A stretch of 6,238 nucleotides of DNA from DATHXC01 sp041662005 (GTDB lineage Bacteria > Pseudomonadota > Gammaproteobacteria > Burkholderiales > Methylophilaceae), in contig JBAZTJ010000135.1 in assembly GCA_041662005.1 (NCBI GenBank), positions 1-6,238 on the forward strand. Reading direction: 5' to 3'. How positions within the stretch are numbered: the first letter of the stretch is position 1; each line of letters begins with the position of its first letter. Below the pieces are notes generated by a model. It was given only the letters and a program-made list of their open reading frames with translations. It was not told the origin of the DNA and ran no database searches. Positions 1 through 5,897 of the stretch are shown here, piece by piece. Position numbers and translations under genes: made by a program.

Positions 1-998
1 AGACAATCAAGGTCGATTGCAACAATATCTCTGTAGATATCGTATTGGGCTACCCTGCCAATAGCCAGCTAGCCAGCATCCAGGCACAGGTTGAAAACAA
101 GCTAAAAAGCATTCCGAATGCAGGCAGCGTATTTGTAAACATCGGCAGCCGCATCGTTTCCCATAGCGTGCAGCGCGGCGTACCGCTACTGCCTAACGTC
201 AAAAACATTATTGCAGTGGCATCCGGCAAAGGCGGTGTCGGCAAATCCACCACCGCCGTCAATCTGGCACTGGCACTGGCTGCCGAAGGCGCATCGGTAG
301 GTATTCTGGATGCTGATATTTACGGTCCGTCGCAACCGCAGATGCTGGGCATCACCGGCCGCCCTGATAGCGCTGACGGCAAAAGCATAGAGCCGATGGA
401 ACGCCACGGTATACAAGCCATGTCTATCGGCTTTCTGGTCGATGTGGACACGCCCATGGTATGGCGCGGGCCTATGGTGACAGGCGCGCTGGAGCAGCTG
501 TTACGCGACACACGCTGGAAAGACCTGGACTACCTCGTCATTGACCTGCCACCAGGCACAGGCGATATCCAGCTCACGCTTTCACAGAAAGTCCCGGTAA
601 CCGGCGCGGTGATCGTGACTACGCCGCAAGACATTGCCTTGCTCGATGCCCGTAAGGGTCTCAAGATGTTCGAAAAAGTCGGCATCCCGATTTTAGGTAT
701 TGTCGAAAATATGAGCACGCATATCTGTACTAACTGCGGTCATGAAGAACATATCTTCGGCGCCGGTGGTGGTGGTGCCATGTGCAAGGACTACAACGTG
801 GATTTGCTAGGCTCGTTGCCGCTGGATATCCAGATCCGTGAACAAGCTGACAGTGGCGTGCCGACTGTAGTTGCCGACCCTGATGGAAAAATCGCGGCCA
901 TCTATAAACAGATCGCACGCACTACAGCAGTAAAACTGGCAGATTTAGCGCTGGATCACAGCAGCAAGTTTCCGAGTATCGTGATTCAGAATACTTAA
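1..998 (+). CDS. apbC: Iron-sulfur cluster carrier protein ApbC/Mrp (5'-truncated by window edge)
   Basis: P-loop ATPase of the Mrp/NBP35 family, a cytosolic scaffold or carrier that transfers [4Fe-4S] clusters to apo-proteins. The reading frame is open from base 3 to the stop at 996-998 (331 codons visible). The TTG at 45 is internal, because the residues before it (IKVDCNNISVDIV) continue the N-terminal MIP18/DUF59-like domain that precedes the ATPase domain in bacterial Mrp. The true start therefore lies outside the window. Visible motifs are the deviant Walker A SGKGGVGKST (about 222-251), the switch region LDADIYGPSQP (about 306-338), the Walker B-like VIDLPPGTGD (about 537-566), and the CTNC pair (726-737), the CxxC that binds the bridging cluster in this family. 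The gene ends 12 bases from the convergent lipoprotein gene, with no recognisable terminator between them. Family assignment is very secure; the exact client proteins cannot be told. Confidence 0.96.
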   Translation, partial: TIKVDCNNISVDIVLGYPANSQLASIQAQVENKLKSIPNAGSVFVNIGSRIVSHSVQRGVPLLPNVKNIIAVASGKGGVGKSTTAVNLALALAAEGASVGILDADIYGPSQPQMLGITGRPDSADGKSIEPMERHGIQAMSIGFLVDVDTPMVWRGPMVTGALEQLLRDTRWKDLDYLVIDLPPGTGDIQLTLSQKVPVTGAVIVTTPQDIALLDARKGLKMFEKVGIPILGIVENMSTHICTNCGHEEHIFGAGGGGAMCKDYNVDLLGSLPLDIQIREQADSGVPTVVADPDGKIAAIYKQIARTTAVKLADLALDHSSKFPSIVIQNT

Positions 999-1010
999 AC
1001 TCTGTTGTTA

Positions 1011-1619
1011 CTAGTCGATTACTTTATCAACTTTCATTTTCTCAACCATTGCGCGTGCCACCTCTTGCGCAACTCCCGAGGACCAAAGTATCACGGTTGG
1101 TGAGGGGGCTAAAATCTCAGCCCTCCATACCGGTGTTGGGTTTTTTGAGGTCGTATCTAGGAGCTCGACTTTGACATTAAAGTCAGTGATGCACTTTGTA
1201 TGGGAATATGGGCAGGAAGTTTTTGCGATTGGCTTTACTACAACAATAGGTCCTTCATATTTATCTGAAAAAAGTTTCTGCAAACCTTCTGAGTTTGCTT
1301 GCTTCACCCTTCCTTCGATCCTTATAACATCCGACGAAATTCCTATTTTTTCGAATGCCTCAGGAATCTTATCTAAACTTTCATCGGCCAACCTCCTGTG
1401 TGCCAAGTAAGCTTCATGATCTACCCTAGTGACACGCTCATCTCCAAATTGATCCACTCCTACATTTCTCTTAGGATGCACATAAAGGACGTGTATATGT
1501 TTCAAATGATAAGGCTGGGCTAATTTATTGGCAGATTGAATTACAACTACATTGGCCGTGGCACAGCCGCCGAGAAAAAATATAGCGGAGATTGCAATAA
1601 CTACATTTTTGTAATTCAT
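1011..1619 (-). CDS. Putative outer-membrane lipoprotein of unknown function
   Basis: I do not recognise this 202-residue protein. It starts with a short type II signal peptide: MNYK, a hydrophobic stretch at residues 6-16, then a lipobox LGGC with Cys19 as the likely lipidation site. Ala follows the Cys, so there is no Asp+2 inner-membrane retention signal, which suggests the outer membrane. The mature part looks soluble, with alternating beta-like segments (VVVIQSA, HIHVLYV, GPIVVVKP, FNVKVELLD), a Trp-containing strand VWRAEIL, and a C-terminal helix with AQEVARAMVEKMK. Two further cysteines (136, 143) could form a disulfide. By hand count the gene is about 42% G+C, against about 55% in sampled lines of apbC and zwf. 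This suggests a separate origin, although lipoproteins are often less GC-rich. It lies downstream of pgl on the same strand (95-base gap) and has no clear ribosome-binding site. The lipoprotein call is firm; the function is unknown. Confidence 0.8.
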   Translation of the reverse strand: MNYKNVVIAISAIFFLGGCATANVVVIQSANKLAQPYHLKHIHVLYVHPKRNVGVDQFGDERVTRVDHEAYLAHRRLADESLDKIPEAFEKIGISSDVIRIEGRVKQANSEGLQKLFSDKYEGPIVVVKPIAKTSCPYSHTKCITDFNVKVELLDTTSKNPTPVWRAEILAPSPTVILWSSGVAQEVARAMVEKMKVDKVID

Positions 1620-1714
1620 TTTTTTATTCGCACTTTATAAAGTATTTATGAATTAAGCTTCAGACTCTTTATGCTCTAGGCTATTTTAAAGTGCACTGTA
1701 GCAATAATTTAGAA
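1620..1714 (-). promoter_or_regulatory. AT-rich pgl-lipoprotein gap with palindromes and a possible weak promoter
   Basis: This 95-base gap separates the end of pgl from the lipoprotein start. It holds a perfect 12-bp palindrome ACTTTATAAAGT (1632-1643) and an 8-bp palindrome AGTGCACT (1690-1697); GCACTTTA (1630-1637) recurs inverted as TAAAGTGC within 1687-1694. On the minus strand the first palindrome contains TATAAA (1639-1634), a possible -10 element, but I see no convincing -35, and the resulting leader would be only about 8 nt. Just before the ATG are six A residues rather than a Shine-Dalgarno sequence. No GC-rich hairpin with a T-run follows pgl, so read-through from pgl is also possible. 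Confidence 0.3.
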
Positions 1715-2428
1715 CTATTTCGCTTGTAATCCAAAATAGTAAACATCCACGCCATTCTTAGGAGCAATGAGCGTTGCAGGGATATTCACACCATTGCGCC
1801 AATTATCTACTGCTTCCTGTTTGCCTGCGCCAGTCACCAAGAACATCACCTCATGCGTATTGCTAAGCCGCTGTTGACTTATGGTAATGCGCTCCGGTGG
1901 CGGCTTGGGTGCATCGAATACCGGAACTGCATCCGCGCTGTTATCTACAGCCTGCCCTGGAAACAGGCTGGCAGTGTGGCCATCTTCACCTAGCCCCAGC
2001 AGAACGAGATCAAAGGTACGCACACCGGCCAGCGTTTGCGCATAGGCTTTCGCCCCGGCAACATTACCGAGCTCGGCGGGAATGTCATGGATTTGCTCAG
2101 CGGGAATGGACACATGATTCAGCCAGGCCTGGCGCGCCATCAGGCTATTGCGCTCGGAATGATCGACGTGCAGGCATCGGTCATCATTGTGATAAACGTG
2201 CCAGTTGGCCCAGTCTGCCTGCTCTTTGCTTAGCAGCTCATACACGCTTTTAGGGGTGCCGCCACCAGCCAGCACGATGAGAAAGCTGCCGTATTTGGCG
2301 ATTGCCTGTTGTGCCGCCGCAAGGATACGCGCAACAGCGGCCTGGTTAATTGCCTGCTGGCTGTCAAACTGATGCCATCGACTGACTTGCTTTTGCATAG
2401 CATTCTCTTGGTTTGTGTTTTGCATCAT
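1715..2428 (-). CDS. pgl: 6-phosphogluconolactonase
   Basis: Hydrolyses 6-phospho-D-glucono-1,5-lactone to 6-phosphogluconate in the cytosol, the middle step between Zwf and Gnd. The 237-residue protein (normal for the DevB/NagB-like Pgl family) shows the expected signatures in order: VLAGGGTPKSVYELL (about 52-66), the DDRC variant of the family's DERC motif followed by a conserved SERNS segment (about 82-95), and the hallmark GLGEDGHTASLFPG (145-158). PPERIT (177-182) and VTGAGKQ (198-204) contribute to the phosphate site. The start at 2428 is preceded by GAAGG six bases upstream; an ATG follows at 2425, and a third at 2398 (Met11) would trim ten polar residues poorly conserved in the family, so the start is uncertain by up to 30 bases. 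The gene diverges from gnd-zwf and shares the gap 2429-2531 with gnd. Confidence 0.95.
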   Translation of the reverse strand: MMQNTNQENAMQKQVSRWHQFDSQQAINQAAVARILAAAQQAIAKYGSFLIVLAGGGTPKSVYELLSKEQADWANWHVYHNDDRCLHVDHSERNSLMARQAWLNHVSIPAEQIHDIPAELGNVAGAKAYAQTLAGVRTFDLVLLGLGEDGHTASLFPGQAVDNSADAVPVFDAPKPPPERITISQQRLSNTHEVMFLVTGAGKQEAVDNWRNGVNIPATLIAPKNGVDVYYFGLQAK

Positions 2429-2449
2429 GTAAAGCCTTCACGTTATAAT
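2420..2449 (+). promoter_or_regulatory. Candidate sigma70 promoter for gnd-zwf
   Basis: A perfect TATAAT (2444-2449) lies 18 bases downstream of TTGCAT (2420-2425; three of six matches to TTGACA), in the gap between divergent pgl and gnd. Transcription would start near 2456 and give a gnd leader of about 75 nt. The -10 core is nearly symmetric: the minus strand reads TATAAC at 2447-2442, so it could also serve pgl if that gene starts at the inner ATG (2398). The -35 element is weak and overlaps the first pgl codons. Prediction only. Confidence 0.45.
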
Positions 2450-2520
2450 TGCAGCGCAGCACGCACATAAATCTTAACCCGCTATCTTACCCAAAAGGAT
2501 GATGGCACACTATCCTCATC

Positions 2521-2525
2521 AAGGA
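2521..2525 (+). promoter_or_regulatory. Ribosome-binding site that fixes the gnd start
   Basis: AAGGA at 2521-2525 stands six bases before ATG 2532, an ideal spacing. The in-frame ATGs at 2499 and 2502 have a purine run (AAAAGG) only 0-3 bases ahead, which is too close. They would add a tail before the GLGKMGGNM nucleotide-binding motif, which in this family begins about six residues from the N-terminus. Confidence 0.8.
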
Positions 2526-2531
2526 AAAATA

Positions 2532-3464
2532 ATGAAACTCGCAATGGTAGGCCTTGGCAAAATGGGCGGCAACATGACCACTCGTCTGTTACGCAGTGGT
2601 ATTAAAGTAGTTGGCTATGACAGAAGCGTTGACGTCGTCAACCAGCTAGTCACTAACGAAGGCATGATAGGCGCCAGCTCAGTGCCTGACGCCATATCAA
2701 AACTGACGGAAGATAATGCAACAGAAAAACGTATCGTATGGCTGATGCTGCCAAGCGGCGCGCCTACTGAAATCCAGATTCAGGATCTGGCTCCGATGCT
2801 GTCCAAAGGTGACATCATCATTGATGGCGGCAATTCCAATTACAAAGACAGCCAACGCCGCGGTGCATGGCTGGCAGAACGCGGCATCGGCTTTATGGAT
2901 GCAGGCACTTCCGGCGGCATCTGGGGTTTGGACAATGGTTACTGTCTGATGGTAGGCGCTACTCCTGAAGTAGCCAAGGCTGTAGAAGATATCCTGATCG
3001 CACTGGCACCATCCAAGGAAAATGGTTGGGCGCACGTTGGCCCGATAGGCTCAGGCCACTTTACCAAGATGATCCACAATGGCATTGAATACGGCATGAT
3101 GCAGGCCATGGCTGAAGGTTTGGACCTGATCAAAGGCAAAGAAGATTTTCATCTGGATCTGGCACAGATTACCGAGCTATGGCGTCATGGTTCAGTAGTA
3201 CGCAGCTGGCTGCTGGACTTAACGGCTGATGCACTGAAAGAAGACCAGGAACTGACAGCGGTTGCCCCTTATGTTGCAGACTCCGGCGAAGGCCGCTGGA
3301 CTGTGATGGAATCTGTAGAACAGGGTGTTGCAGCTCCCGTACTCACACTGGCCTTGCAAGCACGCTTCAGAAGTCAGGATGCCAATGGCTACAGCTACAA
3401 GCTGCTATCCATGATGCGTAATGGTTTTGGCGGTCACTTCGTCAAGTCAGTCAGCGATAAGTAA
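2532..3464 (+). CDS. gnd: 6-phosphogluconate dehydrogenase, decarboxylating, short type
   Basis: Oxidatively decarboxylates 6-phosphogluconate to ribulose-5-phosphate plus CO2 with reduction of NAD or NADP. At 310 residues it belongs to the short (~300 aa, GntZ/YqeC-like) class, not the ~470 aa E. coli Gnd class. Motifs in order: Rossmann GLGKMGGNM (7-15) with VVGYDRS ending the second strand (Asp30), DGGNSNYKDS (98-107), DAGTSGG (123-129), and the active-site segment KMIHNGIEYG (179-188), with the family's catalytic Lys179 and Glu186. WRHGSVVRSWLL (217-228), ADSGEGRWT (249-257) and ARFRS (277-281) follow in the helical C-terminal domain. Asp30 at the end of beta-2 suggests NAD use, but the adjacent Arg31 makes dual specificity possible. 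The start at 2532 is set by a good ribosome-binding site and motif position. zwf follows after 94 bases on the same strand, probably co-transcribed. Confidence 0.96.
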   Translation: MKLAMVGLGKMGGNMTTRLLRSGIKVVGYDRSVDVVNQLVTNEGMIGASSVPDAISKLTEDNATEKRIVWLMLPSGAPTEIQIQDLAPMLSKGDIIIDGGNSNYKDSQRRGAWLAERGIGFMDAGTSGGIWGLDNGYCLMVGATPEVAKAVEDILIALAPSKENGWAHVGPIGSGHFTKMIHNGIEYGMMQAMAEGLDLIKGKEDFHLDLAQITELWRHGSVVRSWLLDLTADALKEDQELTAVAPYVADSGEGRWTVMESVEQGVAAPVLTLALQARFRSQDANGYSYKLLSMMRNGFGGHFVKSVSDK

Positions 3465-3486
3465 ATCCAACAAGTATTAAAGCCAC

Positions 3487-3520
3487 GCTGCAAGACAGCC
3501 GTCATCGACTGTTTTGCAGC
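3487..3520 (+). repeat. Stem-loop between gnd and zwf
   Basis: GCTGCAAGACAG (3487-3498) pairs with CTGTTTTGCAGC (3509-3520) around a 10-nt loop: 12 consecutive RNA pairs including one G-U. No T-run follows, so it is not a standard intrinsic terminator. The G-U is allowed only in the plus-strand RNA (A-C on the other strand), which fits an RNA structure in the gnd-zwf message, for example a processing or stability element, better than a DNA operator. It ends 38 bases before the chosen zwf start. Confidence 0.6.
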
Positions 3521-3558
3521 CATTTAACTCAGAAGCTCACTCATCAGAAAGCATGGAA

Positions 3559-5040
3559 ATGACTAAACAAATAGATGAATCCACACTGGTTCTTTTTGGC
3601 GCGAGTGGTAACCTCTCCCGCGTAAAACTGATGCCTGGTCTGTTCCGGCTGGATTCGTTGGGCCGTTTACCTGCCAAAATGGCGATTCTTTCTGTAGGTC
3701 GCGGTGCAGTATCCCGCGAAGATTGGCAAAAAGACATCAAGGGCATGCTGGATGCCAAATTCAAGAACGGCTACGACGAAGAAGTGTTCAAACGTTTCAT
3801 CGCGCGTAACCATTACCACAGCAACCCACCTGAAGATGCAACTGCGTTTGAACGCCTGAAAAAAACGCTGGCGGATGAGTCCGTATTCCCGCAGAACCTG
3901 GCCTATTTTCTATCGGTGCGTCCTTCAGACTTTGCAACCATAGTCGAACAACTTTATAACGTTGGGCTGGTAGATGATTCGAAATACTCACGCCGCGTAG
4001 TGATCGAGAAACCATTCGGTACCGACCTGAAATCCGCACAAGCGCTGCAGGCCTCACTCTCCAAGCACTTGAAAGAAAGCCAGATTTACCGTATCGACCA
4101 TTATCTGGGCAAATCCGCACTGCAGAACATCATGCTGCAACGCTTTGCCAATGCGGTTCTGGAGCCTATCTGGAACAACCAGTACATCGACCATGTACAG
4201 ATCACCAATACCGAGATGCTCGGCGTGGGCGAACGCACCCAGTTTTACGATGCCACAGGCGCGCTGCGCGACATGATACAAAGTCATATCCTGCAAACCA
4301 TGGCACTCACCGCCATGGAAATCCCCAAGGAGCTGACACCTGACGCAATTCGTGCCGAGAAGATCAAGGTGCTGGAAGCGATACGCCCTATTCCGGTTGA
4401 ACAACTGGAAAAGTATGCCTTCCGTGCGCAATATTCAGCGGGCGATATTAACAACGAGAAAGTACCGGGCTACCTGGAAGAGCTAGGCGATAGCAATAGC
4501 GTAGTAGAAACCTATGCGGCTTTGAAATTGTTCATCGACAATCCACGCTGGGAAGGTGTGCCGTTCTACATTCGCACTGCAAAGCGCTTGCATGAGGCTG
4601 ATACACGCATTTCCATCCGCTTCAAAAAGTCACCCATGCAGCTCGGCAAGGATGGTACCCACCAGAACTGGCTGATGCTGGGCATACAGCCGCGCGAATG
4701 TATCAAGCTGGAAATTCAGTCCAAGATTCCCGGCCTGGATATCGCCACCCGTACCATACAGCTGGATGCCGCCAATCGCCTGCCCGGCGATGAGTCTATC
4801 GATGCCTACGAAACACTGCTGTTGAACCTGATGGAAGGCGATAATTCACTTTACCTGCACATCAGTGAAGTGGAAGCGCAATGGCGCCTGGTAGACCCGG
4901 TGATTGAAGCCTGGGCCAAGGATCGCAAGCCTGTGCATCAATACCCGGCCGGTAGCCGCGACCCCGAAGCCTCAAAAGTGATCTTCGAGCATGAAAACCA
5001 GTTCTGGCGCTATTCCATAGAGCTTGGTGGCGACGAGTAA
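3559..5040 (+). CDS. zwf: Glucose-6-phosphate dehydrogenase
   Basis: Oxidises glucose-6-phosphate to 6-phosphogluconolactone with reduction of NADP or NAD, the entry to the oxidative pentose phosphate branch. The 493-residue protein is full length for bacterial Zwf. The N-terminal Rossmann domain carries GASGNLSR (14-21) and SVGRG (45-49). EKPFGTDL (150-157), the signature RIDHYLGK (178-185, with Asp180 and His181) and FYDATGALRDMIQSHILQ (229-246, with His243 at the catalytic-base position) follow. The C-terminal G6P-binding beta domain includes PFYIRTAKRL (335-344) and DAYETLL (415-421). Three consensus positions differ: GASGD to GASGN, GKE to GKS, and QNH to QSH. The active-site His, Asp and Lys are present, so activity is expected. 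Start choice: AGAAAG (3546-3551) sits seven bases before ATG 3559; ATG 3553 is too near it, and the TTG at 3514 lies inside the upstream hairpin. A strong terminator follows 24 bases after the stop. Confidence 0.95.
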   Translation: MTKQIDESTLVLFGASGNLSRVKLMPGLFRLDSLGRLPAKMAILSVGRGAVSREDWQKDIKGMLDAKFKNGYDEEVFKRFIARNHYHSNPPEDATAFERLKKTLADESVFPQNLAYFLSVRPSDFATIVEQLYNVGLVDDSKYSRRVVIEKPFGTDLKSAQALQASLSKHLKESQIYRIDHYLGKSALQNIMLQRFANAVLEPIWNNQYIDHVQITNTEMLGVGERTQFYDATGALRDMIQSHILQTMALTAMEIPKELTPDAIRAEKIKVLEAIRPIPVEQLEKYAFRAQYSAGDINNEKVPGYLEELGDSNSVVETYAALKLFIDNPRWEGVPFYIRTAKRLHEADTRISIRFKKSPMQLGKDGTHQNWLMLGIQPRECIKLEIQSKIPGLDIATRTIQLDAANRLPGDESIDAYETLLLNLMEGDNSLYLHISEVEAQWRLVDPVIEAWAKDRKPVHQYPAGSRDPEASKVIFEHENQFWRYSIELGGDE

Positions 5041-5064
5041 GTTTCAGGTTTCCTATGTGTGTTC

Positions 5065-5101
5065 ATCCTCATTCCGGGGTTTGCCGGAATGAGGATTTTT
5101 T
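5065..5101 (+). terminator. Rho-independent terminator of gnd-zwf
   Basis: A perfect 13-bp inverted repeat ATCCTCATTCCGG (5065-5077) / CCGGAATGAGGAT (5084-5096), with a six-base loop GGTTTG, runs directly into six T residues (5096-5101). It lies 24 bases past the zwf stop. The flank on the opposite strand has no T-run, so it works in the plus direction only. It insulates dcd from the upstream operon. Confidence 0.95.
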
Positions 5102-5145
5102 ATTAATAATTCAATGAATTTTAATCACAAAAGTCACACAAGCAA

Positions 5146-5179
5146 CTTATAATGCGTTCTCTTTTTGTACCTTATAATG
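5146..5179 (+). promoter_or_regulatory. Tandem TATAAT boxes upstream of dcd
   Basis: The 9-mer CTTATAATG occurs twice, at 5146-5154 and 5171-5179, 25 bases apart, each containing a perfect TATAAT. They lie between the zwf terminator and dcd and would give leaders of about 65 and 40 nt. Neither has a good -35: the first has TCACAA (5125-5130) at 17-bp spacing and the second has nothing close to consensus. One or both probably drive dcd. Confidence 0.5.
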
Positions 5180-5225
5180 GGTGCACTTTTAACAACCAGC
5201 ATCAATCACAAAACCACTAAATACT

Positions 5226-5798
5226 ATGAGCATAAAATCGGATAAATGGATACGCCGCATGGCTGAACAGCACGGCATGATCGAACCTTTCGAACCCAAT
5301 CAGGTGAAGTATGCCAATGGCCAGAAGCTGGTGTCTTACGGCACTTCGAGCTATGGCTATGACATTCGCTGCTCTAGTGAGTTTAAGCTGTTTACCAATA
5401 TCAACAGCACGATTGTTGACCCCAAAAATTTCGATCCGAATTCATTTGTTGAAGTGGATGCTGATTATTGCATCATCCCACCGAACTCGTTTGCGCTGGC
5501 GCGCACTGTCGAATACTTCCGCATCCCGCGCAATGTGCTGACGATCTGTCTGGGTAAATCCACCTACGCCCGTTGCGGCATTATTGTGAATGTCACCCCG
5601 TTCGAACCCGAGTGGGAAGGCTATGTCACCTTGGAGTTCAGCAACACTACACCGCTGCCAGCCAAGATATACGCCAATGAGGGCTGTGCCCAGGTGTTGT
5701 TCTTCGAGGCGGATGAAGACGATGTCTGCGAAACCTCTTATAAAGACCGTGGTGGCAAATATCAGGGTCAAGTTGGCGTTACCCTACCTAAAATCTAG
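5226..5798 (+). CDS. dcd: dCTP deaminase
   Basis: Deaminates dCTP to dUTP and ammonia, feeding dUTPase and thymidylate synthesis; a cytosolic homotrimer of the dUTPase-like fold. The 190-residue protein aligns by eye end to end with betaproteobacterial Dcd: N-terminal SIKSDKWIRRMAEQHGMI, SYGTSSYGYDIRC (37-49), IIPPNSFALART (83-94), LGKSTYARCGI (109-119, with Ser112 and Arg116 as expected active-site residues), TLEFSN (135-140, Glu137 the catalytic glutamate), and the nucleotide-binding C-terminal tail with YKDRGGKYQGQ (172-182). The ATG at 5226 begins the family's conserved N-terminus, although no clear Shine-Dalgarno precedes it (ACTAAATACT). It is separated from zwf by a terminator and followed after 99 bases by a decarboxylase gene on the same strand. 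Assignment is very secure. Confidence 0.97.
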   Translation: MSIKSDKWIRRMAEQHGMIEPFEPNQVKYANGQKLVSYGTSSYGYDIRCSSEFKLFTNINSTIVDPKNFDPNSFVEVDADYCIIPPNSFALARTVEYFRIPRNVLTICLGKSTYARCGIIVNVTPFEPEWEGYVTLEFSNTTPLPAKIYANEGCAQVLFFEADEDDVCETSYKDRGGKYQGQVGVTLPKI

Positions 5799-5809
5799 CG
5801 CTCAGCCGC

Positions 5810-5875
5810 TAGTTATTGGTCGATAATCGTTAGTTAATCCGTGCGTTATAACTAACGATTATCGACTACCAACTA
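5810..5875. repeat. 66-bp imperfect inverted repeat between dcd and the decarboxylase gene
   Basis: The 26-base arms 5810-5835 and 5850-5875 match as reverse complements at 23 of 26 positions. The inner 16 bp are perfect (TCGATAATCGTTAGTT / AACTAACGATTATCGA), around a 14-nt centre. In plus-strand RNA one mismatch becomes G-U. Each arm also holds a small palindrome, CGATAATCG. It starts 12 bases after the dcd stop and ends 22 bases before the next ATG. No T-run follows on either side, so a simple terminator is unlikely; a dispersed intergenic repeat, a dimeric operator or an mRNA-processing hairpin are alternatives. Confidence 0.85.
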
Positions 5876-5886
5876 ATTTCTGCTCC

Positions 5887-5891
5887 AGGAG
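5887..5891 (+). promoter_or_regulatory. Ribosome-binding site of the decarboxylase, within a small palindrome
   Basis: AGGAG (5887-5891) lies six bases before ATG 5898, a strong Shine-Dalgarno that fixes the start. It is the right half of the palindrome TGCTCCAGGAGCA (5881-5893), so the site could partly pair with the CTCC just upstream. The stem would have to open its centre to form a loop, leaving only about four pairs, so strong occlusion is doubtful. Confidence 0.7.
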
Positions 5892-5897
5892 CAAACC

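Noticed and set aside
45..47. TTG as the start of apbC
   Set aside because: The frame is open to the left edge and the residues before it continue the Mrp N-terminal domain, so the gene is cut by the window, not started here.
1171..1410. 79-codon plus-strand open frame opposite the lipoprotein gene
   Set aside because: No ribosome-binding site or recognisable domain. It is a shadow of the minus-strand gene, which has a clear signal peptide and lipobox.
2498..2520. Possible small stem-loop (GATGATGG / CCTCATC) just before the gnd ribosome-binding site
   Set aside because: Only about seven pairs with a bulge; such a stem is expected by chance and has no loop or run suggesting a riboswitch or attenuator.
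2499..2531. Upstream in-frame ATGs extending gnd by 10-11 codons
   Set aside because: The purine run is too close to these ATGs, whereas ATG 2532 has AAGGA at six bases and places the Rossmann motif at the usual distance from the N-terminus.
3514..3558. TTG start extending zwf upstream by 15 codons
   Set aside because: The TTG lies in the right arm of the intergenic hairpin with no ribosome-binding site, and the extra residues have no family similarity that I recognise. The ATG at 3559 is better placed.
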